Below, one piece after another: positions 23,844 through 32,805 of a stretch of 64,000 nucleotides of DNA. Each line of letters opens with the position of its first letter. The first letter of the stretch is position 1. Source of the stretch: Marnyiella aurantia. GTDB taxonomy: Bacteria; Bacteroidota; Bacteroidia; Flavobacteriales; Weeksellaceae. The notes beneath the pieces are model-generated. The model saw nothing but the letters and a program-made list of their open reading frames with translations. It was not told where the DNA came from and made no database searches. The stretch is from NCBI RefSeq assembly GCF_014041915.1, contig NZ_CP059472.1, positions 1,612,001 through 1,676,000 of the forward strand, read 5' to 3'. Position numbers and translations under genes: made by a program.

Positions 23844-24677
23844 ATGAAAATAAAGGATCATTTCCTAACTGGCGAATCATTCGATTTAGAGTCAACAGCA
23901 ATCAACGGTATTTTAAAAACCAGTCCGGTGCCGGCCAATCTTGCTCCCTATTACGAAAGCAAAGATTACATATCCCACCACCAGGATTCAGGAAGCATAA
24001 AAGAAAAAGTATATAAGATTCTTCAAAAAATAAATCTTAATTATAAAAGAAATATAGTAGCCGCTGAAATTCCTGCTAAAGGGAAAATTTTGGACTATGG
24101 ATGTGGTGCCGGCGAGTTTATAAAATATGTCCAGAAGGATTTTACAGCATTCGGTTTTGAACCAAACGAGGCTGCGAGAAATGCAGCAGTAACAAAATCC
24201 GGTGAGAAAGCAATTATTTCAGATCTGTCCGATATACAGGACGAAAGTCTGAATGCTATTACTCTGTGGCATGTATTTGAGCATATAGAAAACCAAAAAG
24301 AGATGCTGCATCTATTCCGGAATAAACTTCGCCAGGACGGGGTATTAATTGTTGCTGTTCCAAATCCAGGATCCTTTGACGCCCACAAGTATAAAGAATT
24401 TTGGGCTGCCTGGGATGTACCAAGACATCTATATCATTTCACACGATCTGGAATGACCAATTTAATGGAGAGTGAAAAATGGAAAGTTGTAAAAGTGAAA
24501 CCACTCCTACTCGACTCATTCTATATTTCAATGCTTAGCGAAAAATATAAAAAATCATCGTTATTCTGGCTTAAAGGTGCGGTGATCGGGGCAATTTCTA
24601 ATTTTAAAGCATCAAAAAACGGCGAATTTTCCAGTCTGATATACATTATTAGAAAAAATGAGAAAATCGATTTTTAA
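23844..24677 (+). CDS. Class I SAM-dependent methyltransferase
   Basis: 277 residues. The SAM-binding loop is ILDYGCGAGEFIKYV (about 80-94). Post-loop motifs ITLWHVFEHIEN and GVLIVAVPNPGSFDAHKYKEFWAAWDVPRHLYHFT belong to the UbiG/methyltransferase-11/23 type. Residues 1-50 precede the catalytic domain and may place the substrate, which cannot be named. It starts 12 bp after the second parS site and has no SD. The long AT-rich 3' flank leads to the pgk terminator. Confidence 0.88.
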   Translation: MKIKDHFLTGESFDLESTAINGILKTSPVPANLAPYYESKDYISHHQDSGSIKEKVYKILQKINLNYKRNIVAAEIPAKGKILDYGCGAGEFIKYVQKDFTAFGFEPNEAARNAAVTKSGEKAIISDLSDIQDESLNAITLWHVFEHIENQKEMLHLFRNKLRQDGVLIVAVPNPGSFDAHKYKEFWAAWDVPRHLYHFTRSGMTNLMESEKWKVVKVKPLLLDSFYISMLSEKYKKSSLFWLKGAVIGAISNFKASKNGEFSSLIYIIRKNEKIDF

Positions 24678-24796
24678 GGCATTACAGAAGGTCATTTTTA
24701 GCCATTAAACATGATTTTGGAAAAATTAAAGTGATACACTGATAAATTTATAAACTCTGTAAAATTTTAAAATAAGTATGATTACAATTTTTAAAA

Positions 24797-24828
24797 AAGA
24801 AAAAGGCGTCCTCAATCGAGAACGCCCT
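24797..24828 (-). terminator. Terminator of pgk (minus strand)
   Basis: Stem 24805-24809/24822-24826 plus an inner CTC/GAG step around the loop AATC, with one mismatch. On the minus strand it is followed by TTTTTCTTTTTT. Confidence 0.75.
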
Positions 24829-24852
24829 TTTCAATTTTATCTGGGAAGAAAT

Positions 24853-26043
24853 TTAATTATTAATAGCACGGATTCCTGGAAGCTCTTTTCCTTCCAAACT
24901 TTCCAGCATTGCTCCACCGCCGGTTGAAACATAACTTACTTTACCCTCATAACCAAACTGCTTTACAAAGGCTACACTGTCTCCTCCGCCCACAAGTGAA
25001 AAGGCTCCGTTGCGGGTAGACTCCGCTATACTGTCGCCCAAAGCAACTGTGCCAGCTGAAAAACTTGGCATTTCAAACACACCGATCGGTCCGTTCCATA
25101 AAATAGTTCTTGAACTTAAAATTACGTCATGAATCAGTACACGGGATTTTGGACCCGCGTCCAGACCCATCCATCCTTCTGGTATTTCATAAATATCCAT
25201 CTCCTTAGTATCGGCTTCATTACTGAATTCATCTGCACCTATCACATCAACCGGCAAATAAACTTTTACATTTTCAGCTTCTGCACGCTTCAGAATATCG
25301 AGAGCAAGATCCATTTTATCTTCCTCTACGACTGATGTGCCAATGCTGCCTCCTAAAGCCTTAACGAAAGTAAATGCCATACCACCACCAATAATAAGAT
25401 TATCAATAGCCGGAAGCATATTTTCAATAATAGTTATCTTAGACGAAACCTTGGATCCACCAATAATTGCAGTTACAGGCTTCTCCCCTTTCTGAAGAAC
25501 TTTTTCAACAGCTTCAATTTCTTTGGCCATTAATAAACCGAAAAACTTAGTCGATGGAAAATACTGAGCGATAACTGCAGTGGAAGCATGTTCACGGTGT
25601 GCAGTACCAAAGGCATCATTCACATAAGCATCAGCATATTTAGCCAGCTTTTCTGCAAACGTTTTATCACCCGCTTCTTCTTCATTATAAAAACGAAGAT
25701 TCTCCAGTAATAGAATGCTGCCCGGTTTTAACTCACCAGTCATTTTTACAGCTTCGTTACCAAGACAGTCCTTACAGAACTGAACTTCCCTGCCAAAAAC
25801 TTCTTCGATCTCGGGAACAATATTCTTCAGTGAAAATTCTTCAGAAACTTTACCCTTAGGCCGTCCCAAATGAGTCATTAAAATTACGGAACCTCCATCA
25901 TTCAGGATTTTCTCCACAGTTTCTTTTGCGGCCTGGATTCTGGTATTATCTGTTACTTTAAGGTCAGCACTTTGCGGAACATTGAAATCAACCCGAACCA
26001 GGGCTTTCTTGTCTTTAAAGTTAAAATCATTTATTGTTTTCAT
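24853..26043 (-). CDS. pgk: Phosphoglycerate kinase
   Basis: 396-residue glycolytic enzyme that transfers phosphate from 1,3-bisphosphoglycerate to ADP. It shows VRVDFNVP at the N-terminus, the substrate-binding HLGRPKG, ENLRFY, the hinge FGLLMAKE, the glycine-rich [19 protein letters not shown] and the C-terminal GGGDSVAFV with TGGGAMLE. The length is that of bacterial monofunctional PGK. It is monocistronic between a 0.6-kb spacer and its terminator. Confidence 0.97.
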   Translation of the reverse strand: MKTINDFNFKDKKALVRVDFNVPQSADLKVTDNTRIQAAKETVEKILNDGGSVILMTHLGRPKGKVSEEFSLKNIVPEIEEVFGREVQFCKDCLGNEAVKMTGELKPGSILLLENLRFYNEEEAGDKTFAEKLAKYADAYVNDAFGTAHREHASTAVIAQYFPSTKFFGLLMAKEIEAVEKVLQKGEKPVTAIIGGSKVSSKITIIENMLPAIDNLIIGGGMAFTFVKALGGSIGTSVVEEDKMDLALDILKRAEAENVKVYLPVDVIGADEFSNEADTKEMDIYEIPEGWMGLDAGPKSRVLIHDVILSSRTILWNGPIGVFEMPSFSAGTVALGDSIAESTRNGAFSLVGGGDSVAFVKQFGYEGKVSYVSTGGGAMLESLEGKELPGIRAINN

Positions 26044-26067
26044 AAAATCACCCTGTTTTTAGTTGCA

Positions 26068-26075
26068 CAAATTTA
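26068..26075 (-). promoter_or_regulatory. -7 promoter element of pgk
   Basis: On the minus strand TAAATTTG matches TAnnTTTG and lies 24 bp before the pgk start codon. No clear -33 box. Confidence 0.5.
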
Positions 26076-26615
26076 ACACTTATTCGGATGATTAAAAATT
26101 AAAAACAATTTAAAATTCCCCAATCCCCAACGACTCATCTTATCTACATTATTATTTTTTTATATAAAAAGAATATGAATACTGTTGTTGTAGTTCGGGG
26201 ATTTGGGGAGAAATAACCTTGAATTATTTCACTACACAGAAACGTTCCTGAAATCACAGTTTAGTAACAATAAAATGATGTTAGTTAACAGCACTTTAGT
26301 CCTGTTATCCCCAATTGTTAGTATTTTCATGTCCACCCCACTATCAGTAGTTCTGATATTAGCAAAATGCTACCGCCGGCAGGTGAACTTCTTTTTAATT
26401 TTTTGCTGATTATCCGGAAAGAAAATCCATTATAAAAATATCCGGGCTGCGAAAGCTTTTGTTCCCGGGACTTACCAACAGTGTTTCCCTATTATCCTCA
26501 CATGATACTGGTGGAAAAAGCTGTTTCCTGCAATACAATTTAGCCGTAAAAGAATATCGACCATCTTCCACCCTCATTTATAATCCTCAAGAATCTGTAT
26601 TTATATTATAAATCC

Positions 26616-26623
26616 TAAATTTG
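26616..26623 (+). promoter_or_regulatory. -7 promoter element of the rpiB operon
   Basis: TAAATTTG matches TAnnTTTG, 28 bp before the rpiB start codon. No clear -33 box. Confidence 0.5.
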
Positions 26624-26651
26624 TAGGCATTGGGCATTATATAAAGTAAAC

Positions 26652-27083
26652 ATGAAAAAATTAGCTATAGCGTGTGACCACGCGGGATACGAGTATAAGG
26701 AGAAGCTGAAAGAACATTTCTGCGGACGTTTTGAGATTCAGGATTTCGGTACTGATTCGGCAGAGTCTGTGGACTATCCGGACTTTGTTCATCCTGCAGC
26801 CAATTCCGTTGAAACGGGTGATAATGAGTTGGGTATACTGATTTGCGGTAGCGGGAACGGTGTCCAGATGTCAGCAAATAAACATAAGGATGTCCGTTGC
26901 GCACTGTGCTGGATGCCTGAATTGGCAGAACTTTCACGTCAGCACAATAATGCAAATATGATTGCAATCCCTGCAAGGTTTATTGCATTTGAACTTGCAG
27001 TTGAAATCATTGAGAAGTTTATTAGCACGGAGTTTGAGGGAGGAAGACATGCAGGCAGAGTAGCAAAAATAGCTTCCTGCTAA
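26652..27083 (+). CDS. rpiB: Ribose 5-phosphate isomerase B
   Basis: 143 residues, RpiB/LacA family. It interconverts ribose 5-phosphate and ribulose 5-phosphate in the cytosol. It shows the N-terminal IACDHAGYEYKE, the catalytic cysteine in ILICGSGNGVQMSANK, and RHNNANMIAIPAR-like CRQHNNANM. It is the first gene of a seven-gene rightward operon and has its own promoter in the long spacer. The next gene, rnr, starts 29 bp downstream. Confidence 0.95.
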   Translation: MKKLAIACDHAGYEYKEKLKEHFCGRFEIQDFGTDSAESVDYPDFVHPAANSVETGDNELGILICGSGNGVQMSANKHKDVRCALCWMPELAELSRQHNNANMIAIPARFIAFELAVEIIEKFISTEFEGGRHAGRVAKIASC

Positions 27084-27112
27084 AAAAAATTAACCAATAT
27101 CACATTATTTAT

Positions 27113-29263
27113 ATGGCAAAAGGCAAATACATATCCTCCAAAAATACTCAGAAACTACAGGAAATCGGCAAGGCCATTCTGCAGTTTATGAACAGGCAGT
27201 CTACAAAGATTTATAATTATAAACAGATTGCAGATGGGATTGATTTTAAGAATCCCCGCCAGCGTGAGTTGGTTGTACAGGCACTTCATAAACTTCTGGC
27301 TGATCAGCGTATTGAGGAAGTTTCTAAGGGCAAATACATCATAAACCTAAAAATTGAAGGTACACTTACAGGTACCATCGATTTTAACCAAAGCGGCAAT
27401 GCCTATGTAAAGGTAGAGGAACTGGATGATGATGTGTTCATTCACTCCAAGAATGTAAAGGATGCCATGCAGGGCGACACGGTGGTGATCGTAACGTACC
27501 AGTATAAAGGTAAAAAGATTGAAGGTTCCGTAGTGGAAGTGACCCAGCGAAAGCGTACCGATTTCGTAGGTACTTTGGAATACATTGCACACAAGGACTT
27601 TGGTTTTGTTGTTTCTGACAAAAAGAATTTCAGTACAGATATATTCGTGAAGAAGGATAAATTCAACGGTGCCAACCATGGAGATAAGGTGGTTGTAAAA
27701 ATGATTGGATGGCGTCCCGGAGATAAAAATCCGGAAGGCGAAATCACGCAGGTTCTGGGTGCCCCCGGTGAACATGAAACAGAGATACATTCTATCCTGG
27801 CAGAGTATGGTCTTCCCTATGAGTTTCCGGAAGAAGTTGAACTTGAAGCCGATGCCATAGACCGTGAAGTTAGGGATGAGGAAGCAGCGAAACGTTGGGA
27901 TATGAGGCAAACCCTAACCCTCACCATTGATCCAAAAGATGCCAAGGATTTCGATGATGCACTTTCTATCAGGCAGCTGGAGAACGGAAATTGGGAAATA
28001 GGCGTACACATCGCCGATGTTTCTCATTATGTGCGCCCCGGCACGCGTCTGGACGATGAAGCTTACAGCAGAGCAACTTCAATTTACCTTGTGGACCGTG
28101 TGGTACCTATGTTACCGGAAGTTTTAAGTAACGGTGTATGCTCCCTGAGACCGAATGAGGATAAATATACCTTCTCTGCCGTTTTCGAAATGGATGATAA
28201 GGCCGAAATTAAAAAGGAATGGTTTGGCCGCACTGTAACACATTCAGACAGGAGATTCACCTATGAGGAGGCACAGGAGCGCATTGAGACCGGTGAAGGC
28301 GATCTTGCAGAAGAGATCCTGACTTTTAACAGACTGGCCAAGATCCTGAGAGAAAAAAGAATAAATGACGGTGCCATAACATTCGACAGAAGTGAGGTCC
28401 GCTTCAATCTGGACGAAAACAATGAACCGATTGGTGTATACTTTAAGACAAGCAAGGATTCCAATCATCTGATTGAGGAATTTATGCTGCTGGCCAACAG
28501 AAAAGTTTCTGAATTTGTATCCCTGAACAAGAAAGGAACACCTACAAACAATACATTCATCTACCGTATACACGACGATCCTAACCCTACGAAGCTGGAG
28601 GCACTGCGTGATTTTGTATCCACCTTTGGATATAAAATGGATTTGGCAAATACCAGGAAGGTTACGGAAAGTATGAATTCACTTTTACAGAAAGTGAAAG
28701 GCAAACCAGAGGAGAATATGATTGAAACACTGGCTATGAGGTCCATGAGTAAAGCAGTTTATTCTACAAATCCAATTGGTCACTATGGTCTGGGCTTTGA
28801 GTATTATTCGCACTTTACATCGCCAATCCGACGTTATCCCGATCTGATCGCTCACAGAATGCTGCAGCATTATCTGGACGGCGGAAAATCGCCGAACAGA
28901 AATGATGTTGAAGAAAAAGCAAAACACTGTTCTGCTATGGAACGTCTTGCAGCAGATGCCGAGCGTGACAGTATTAAGTTTATGCAGGTTAAATTCATGG
29001 AAAAGCACCTTGGCGAAACTTTCGAAGGTGTGATTTCCGGTGTAGCAGAATTCGGCTTCTGGGTGCAGATCCCGGAAAACGGTGCCGAAGGCCTCATCAA
29101 ACTTCGCGACCTGACGGATGATAACTATTCATTTGACTTAACTACCCATTCCGTAAGAGGTTCCCGTCATGGAAAGCAGTTCCAGCTCGGAGATACAGTG
29201 AAAATTAAGGTGATGAAAGCCAATCTTATAGCAAAACAGCTTGATTTTAAAATTGTAGATTAA
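27113..29263 (+). CDS. rnr: Ribonuclease R
   Basis: 716-residue 3'-5' exoribonuclease that degrades structured RNA. Order: an N-terminal helix-turn-helix region (about 10-65), two cold-shock-type RNA-binding domains (about 75-230), the RNB catalytic domain from about 260 with ITIDPKDAKDFDDALS (catalytic aspartates) and ADVSHYVRPGT, then the S1 domain from about 640 (FEGVISGVAEFGFWVQ). The basic tail seen in E. coli RNase R is absent. It lies 29 bp after rpiB and 28 bp before the LysE-type gene. Confidence 0.95.
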   Translation: MAKGKYISSKNTQKLQEIGKAILQFMNRQSTKIYNYKQIADGIDFKNPRQRELVVQALHKLLADQRIEEVSKGKYIINLKIEGTLTGTIDFNQSGNAYVKVEELDDDVFIHSKNVKDAMQGDTVVIVTYQYKGKKIEGSVVEVTQRKRTDFVGTLEYIAHKDFGFVVSDKKNFSTDIFVKKDKFNGANHGDKVVVKMIGWRPGDKNPEGEITQVLGAPGEHETEIHSILAEYGLPYEFPEEVELEADAIDREVRDEEAAKRWDMRQTLTLTIDPKDAKDFDDALSIRQLENGNWEIGVHIADVSHYVRPGTRLDDEAYSRATSIYLVDRVVPMLPEVLSNGVCSLRPNEDKYTFSAVFEMDDKAEIKKEWFGRTVTHSDRRFTYEEAQERIETGEGDLAEEILTFNRLAKILREKRINDGAITFDRSEVRFNLDENNEPIGVYFKTSKDSNHLIEEFMLLANRKVSEFVSLNKKGTPTNNTFIYRIHDDPNPTKLEALRDFVSTFGYKMDLANTRKVTESMNSLLQKVKGKPEENMIETLAMRSMSKAVYSTNPIGHYGLGFEYYSHFTSPIRRYPDLIAHRMLQHYLDGGKSPNRNDVEEKAKHCSAMERLAADAERDSIKFMQVKFMEKHLGETFEGVISGVAEFGFWVQIPENGAEGLIKLRDLTDDNYSFDLTTHSVRGSRHGKQFQLGDTVKIKVMKANLIAKQLDFKIVD

Positions 29264-29291
29264 AACTGCTGTTACCAAACTTAAAATTAGA

Positions 29292-29978
29292 ATGGTAGAA
29301 CTTATATTGTCAGCAGTAGGTCTTGGAGTAATGTTGAGTCTGGTATTTATCGGGCCTATATTTTTCTTGCTTATTGAAACCAGTTTCTCCCGGGGTCCGC
29401 GGCATGCCCTTGCGCTCGATCTTGGGGTGCTTGTTGCTGATGTAATATGTATTGGCGCCGCTTATTTTGCAAGTGGGGATCTGGTGGAGATCATCGATAA
29501 GCATCCGGGATTTTACCGGATAACAGCTTTTATTGTACTCATCTATGCGGTATATATGATTGTTTCCAGGACCAAAATGCACTTGGCTGGCGAGGAGAAG
29601 ATGATCAGTCAGAACTATCTGAAAACCTTCCTGAACGGTTTCTTTTTCAATATCCTGAATATAGGTGTTGTACTGTTTTGGTTGGTAACGGTAATTTCTG
29701 TCCGCAATGCCTATCCGGACCATAATGATTTTCTGTTGTATATGGCTCTTGTTATTGGTACGTATCTGGCGATTGATTTCCTCAAGATTACTCTGGCCAA
29801 GCAGTTCCATAATAAACTTACCCAGCGCCTGGCTAATCAGATACGGCGTGGTGTCGGATTTATTCTCATAGGATTCAGTATATTCATCTTTCTGCAGAGT
29901 TTTAAGATGTTCAATCAGTTTGATAAGAAACTCGAGGAAGCAGAGAAAAAAGAACAGAAATTATTAGACTATGAGTAA
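29292..29978 (+). CDS. LysE family translocator
   Basis: 228-residue inner membrane protein with about six hydrophobic spans. It starts ILSAVGLGVMLSLVFIGPIFFLLIETSFSRG, the conserved first span and loop of LysE/RhtB exporters of amino acids and related metabolites. The C-terminus carries a charged tail (FDKKLEEAEKKEQKL). The exported compound cannot be told. It overlaps the following LD-carboxypeptidase gene by 8 bp. Confidence 0.88.
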   Translation: MVELILSAVGLGVMLSLVFIGPIFFLLIETSFSRGPRHALALDLGVLVADVICIGAAYFASGDLVEIIDKHPGFYRITAFIVLIYAVYMIVSRTKMHLAGEEKMISQNYLKTFLNGFFFNILNIGVVLFWLVTVISVRNAYPDHNDFLLYMALVIGTYLAIDFLKITLAKQFHNKLTQRLANQIRRGVGFILIGFSIFIFLQSFKMFNQFDKKLEEAEKKEQKLLDYE

Positions 29979-30906
29979 GATCGTATTCCCGCCCTCTTTA
30001 AAAAAAGGTGACCGCATTGCCGTTATTTCTCCTGCAGGAATGGTGCAGAAAGAGCAGCTGGAAAAGGGACTTTCCATAATTGAAGATAATGGTTATGAGG
30101 CGGTTTTAGGCCGTAATCTCTACACTTCATATAAATTTGGATATCAGTACGCAGGTACTGAGGAAGAGAGGACTGCCGATATGAACTGGGCTCTTAACAG
30201 TGCTGATATATCTGCAGTCTGGACTTCTCGCGGCGGATACGGCTGCCAACATCTGTTGCCGCATCTTGAAATTTCAGAATTCCTGAAAAAACCAAAATGG
30301 TATATTGGATACTCCGATAATACGGCGATTCAAAGCTATCTGCTCAGGAAAGGTGTGGCTTCCATTCATGCCCAAACCCTTAAGACTTCCGGTTTTGGGG
30401 TTTCAGATCTGGGCTATTCCCTTACAGTTGATATCCTGCAGGGAAAGATTCCGGACTATGAGATAGAGTCCACTAAGTATAACCACGGCGGTAAAGCCAA
30501 CGGTATTTTGGTTGGGGGAAACCTGGCGCTTATCTACGCTCTTTTGGGTACTCCCTACTCTTTTGATTTTGCTGATAAGATTCTTTTCATTGAGGAAATC
30601 GGGGAAAAATATTACGCGCTGGACCGTATGCTGATGGCACTGGAACTGGCAGGCGTTTTCAAAAAAATTAAAGGACTGATTATTGGAGGCATGACACTTA
30701 TGGAGGAAGAAGCCGAAAATCAGAATTATGAAGATAGCTTTGATGATTTTTCCTATCAGTTAATCAGTAACAGAATAACCAAATATAAGTTTCCGGCGAT
30801 CTTTGGATTTCCAAACGGACATATTCATGATAACAGGCCCTTAATTATCGGCGCTCAGGTTAGTATGGCCGTAGGAGATAACGTAATTGTAAACCAAAAC
30901 AGATAG
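29971..30906 (+). CDS. LD-carboxypeptidase (peptidase S66)
   Basis: 311 residues. S66 enzymes remove the terminal D-alanine from muropeptide tetrapeptides during peptidoglycan recycling in the cytosol. The N-terminal SPAGMV, the nucleophile serine in WYIGYSDNTA, the glutamate in FIEEIGEKYY and the histidine in FPNGHIHDN form the Ser-Glu-His triad. No signal peptide is present, as expected for a cytosolic recycling enzyme. It overlaps the LysE-type gene by 8 bp and lies 4 bp before yraN. Confidence 0.92.
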   Translation: MSKIVFPPSLKKGDRIAVISPAGMVQKEQLEKGLSIIEDNGYEAVLGRNLYTSYKFGYQYAGTEEERTADMNWALNSADISAVWTSRGGYGCQHLLPHLEISEFLKKPKWYIGYSDNTAIQSYLLRKGVASIHAQTLKTSGFGVSDLGYSLTVDILQGKIPDYEIESTKYNHGGKANGILVGGNLALIYALLGTPYSFDFADKILFIEEIGEKYYALDRMLMALELAGVFKKIKGLIIGGMTLMEEEAENQNYEDSFDDFSYQLISNRITKYKFPAIFGFPNGHIHDNRPLIIGAQVSMAVGDNVIVNQNR

Positions 30907-30910
30907 CGTT

Positions 30911-31282
30911 ATGGCTGAACACAATGATTTTGGAAAACTGGCTGAAGAGTTTGCAAAAAGTTATCTTCAGGAGAAAGGATATATCATTAAAGATTCCAAT
31001 TTCCGCTATCAGAAAGCCGAGATTGATATCATTGCTTCCTCTAATAGTCAAATAATTATGGTAGAGGTTAAAGCGAGGGCATCTGATGCATTTTTGGAAC
31101 CTCACGAAGCCGTAAACCGGAAGAAAATCCGCCTTATTGTAACCGCGGCAGATGAGTACATGAAAAAGAACAACCTGGAAGAAGAGGTTCGTTTTGACAT
31201 CATATCTGTACTTCCTGATGCAACGGGCAAACTGGAAATTACCCATATTGAAAGTGCGTTTGAAGCTATGGACGCCAACTAA
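30911..31282 (+). CDS. yraN: YraN family (UPF0102) endonuclease-like protein
   Basis: 123 residues. The restriction-endonuclease-like motif is visible: GKLAEEFAKSYLQEKGY, then E/D residues in NFRYQKAEIDIIA and VEVKAR (the E-x-K catalytic-type motif). The function of YraN is not settled; roles in DNA processing or transformation have been proposed. It is part of the rpiB-tsaB operon, 4 bp after the carboxypeptidase gene. Confidence 0.9.
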   Translation: MAEHNDFGKLAEEFAKSYLQEKGYIIKDSNFRYQKAEIDIIASSNSQIIMVEVKARASDAFLEPHEAVNRKKIRLIVTAADEYMKKNNLEEEVRFDIISVLPDATGKLEITHIESAFEAMDAN

Positions 31283-31293
31283 ATCTTAATTAA

Positions 31294-32046
31294 ATGAAAA
31301 CTGCATTCATTACCGGCGCAACTTCCGGAATTGGAAAAGCTACCGCCACTCTACTTGCCAAAAATAATTACCGGATCATCATCTGCGGCCGTCGTGCCGA
31401 TGTTTTGGAAGATGTAAAAACTGAACTTTCTGAACAGACGGAAGTATATACACTTTGTTTTGATCAGAGAAACAGAACTGATGTGGAAAATGCGGTTAAC
31501 TCCCTTCCCCAGGACTGGCAGGACATAGATGTACTCATCAATAACGCGGGTAATGCACATGGCCTGGATACTCTTGCCGACGGAGATGTAGATGATTGGG
31601 ATGCGATGCTGGACGGAAATGTGAAAGGACTGCTCTATGTTTCCAAACAGATTATGCCGATTATGCAGCAGCAGAAATCCGGACATATTGTGAATATTTC
31701 CTCGGTAGCTGCCAGGCAAACTTATACTAACGGTGTTGTTTACTGTGCCTCAAAAAAGGCGGTGGATGTTATTTCCGATGGGATGCGTCTGGAACTTACT
31801 GAATTCGGAATAAAAGTCACCAACATACAGCCCGGACTGGTGGAAACAGATTTCTCCAAAATACGCTTTAAAGGAGATGCAGAAAGAGCTTCTACCGTGT
31901 ATCAGGGTTATAAAGCACTTGAGCCTGTAGATATTGCGGATGCTATCCTGTACTGCATAAGTACTCCCGCACATGTAGCGATATCTGACCTTACCGTTTA
32001 CCCAAGCGCCCAAAGTGAGCCGCGAACGGTATATAAGAATTTATAA
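31294..32046 (+). CDS. Short-chain dehydrogenase, YdfG-like
   Basis: 250 residues with the SDR cofactor loop TGATSGIGKATA, NNAGNA, the catalytic serine in NISSVAAR and YCASK (Tyr, Lys). The late region YQGYKALEPVDIADAILYCISTPAHVAISDLTV resembles the YdfG group (NADP-dependent 3-hydroxy acid or serine/allo-threonine dehydrogenases), so this is a plausible substrate class. 11 bp after yraN, 23 bp before tsaB. Confidence 0.9.
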   Translation: MKTAFITGATSGIGKATATLLAKNNYRIIICGRRADVLEDVKTELSEQTEVYTLCFDQRNRTDVENAVNSLPQDWQDIDVLINNAGNAHGLDTLADGDVDDWDAMLDGNVKGLLYVSKQIMPIMQQQKSGHIVNISSVAARQTYTNGVVYCASKKAVDVISDGMRLELTEFGIKVTNIQPGLVETDFSKIRFKGDAERASTVYQGYKALEPVDIADAILYCISTPAHVAISDLTVYPSAQSEPRTVYKNL

Positions 32047-32069
32047 CATCAATAACTGTCAATAAACAC

Positions 32070-32750
32070 ATGAAGATACTGCACCTCGAAACCTCCTCCA
32101 AAAACTGTTCTGTAGCCATTTCGGATGGATTGGAACTGCTCTGTCTTTGCGAAGAAGTTTCAGACAATTATAAACAGTCGGAAAGCCTGCATACCTTTGT
32201 GCAGTGGGCATTGGAGGGAGCAAACCTATCGCTGAAGGATTTAGACGCCATATCGTTAGGTATGGGTCCGGGATCTTATACCGGTCTCAGGATTGGAGCG
32301 TCTGCCGCAAAAGGGTTCTGTTTTGGTCTGGAAATTCCGCTGATTGCTGTCAATTCTTTGGAAACGATGATTAAGCCCTTTTTAGGACAGAATTATGATC
32401 TGATCGTTCCAATGGTCGATGCGAGGCGTACGGAGGTTTATACGGCGCTGTATGACGGCCAGACGGGTAAACTGCAGCAACCTACCCAGGCGCTTGTTCT
32501 GGATGAGAGTCCTTTGGAATATCTGTCTGATAAAAAAGTACTTATTGTAGGCGATGGCGCTACGAAGGCACAGGAAATTTTAAACCTTCCAAATGCTGAT
32601 TTCAATGATACCGTCTACCCTTCTGCACAGTATTTAACGGACGAAGCTGTACGGAAGTATACCGCAGCTGAGTTTGAAGACGTAGCGTATTTTGAACCTT
32701 TTTATCTGAAGGACTTCCAGGGCGTGAAGAAGAAAGGGAGCCCAAAATAA
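32070..32750 (+). CDS. tsaB: tRNA threonylcarbamoyladenosine biosynthesis protein TsaB
   Basis: 226 residues, actin/HSP70-like fold. TsaB partners with TsaD and TsaE to place the threonylcarbamoyl group on A37 of ANN-decoding tRNAs. It begins ILHLETSSKNCSVAIS and carries the motif GMGPGSYTGLRIG. It lacks the metal-binding residues of TsaD, as expected for its inactive partner. It is the last gene of the operon, before a bidirectional terminator shared with the opposing sprE gene. Confidence 0.94.
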   Translation: MKILHLETSSKNCSVAISDGLELLCLCEEVSDNYKQSESLHTFVQWALEGANLSLKDLDAISLGMGPGSYTGLRIGASAAKGFCFGLEIPLIAVNSLETMIKPFLGQNYDLIVPMVDARRTEVYTALYDGQTGKLQQPTQALVLDESPLEYLSDKKVLIVGDGATKAQEILNLPNADFNDTVYPSAQYLTDEAVRKYTAAEFEDVAYFEPFYLKDFQGVKKKGSPK

Positions 32751-32778
32751 TTCAGGATAACCTCTGCTGAAAACAGAA

Positions 32779-32802
32779 AAAGCGAAGATTTAACTTCGCT
32801 TT
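32779..32802. terminator. Bidirectional terminator between tsaB and sprE
   Basis: Perfect 9-bp stem AAAGCGAAG (32779-32787) with its complement (32794-32802), loop ATTTAA. T-rich tails lie on both sides, so it can serve both convergent genes. Confidence 0.85.
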
Positions 32803-32805
32803 CTC

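Larger units (their letters stand above)
26044..26651. other. 608-bp gene-free spacer between pgk and rpiB
   Basis: No convincing reading frame is seen. It is AT-rich at the pgk end. It holds the pgk promoter (-7 element TAAATTTG on the minus strand, 26068-26075) and the rpiB promoter (TAAATTTG, 26616-26623). It also has an imperfect inverted repeat: CCCCAATCCCCAAC at 26117-26130 with GTTCGGGGATTTGGGG at 26193-26208, which could form a long-range stem with two bulges. I recognise no RNA family here. It may be a long leader, a small RNA or degenerate DNA. Confidence 0.6.

Noticed and set aside
26203-26409. 68-codon frame in the pgk-rpiB spacer
   Set aside because: It begins with TTG, has no motif and lies in AT-rich DNA; no support as a gene.
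27347-27910. 187-codon open frame antisense to rnr
   Set aside because: The rnr protein is intact and recognisable over this region, so this frame is a shadow.
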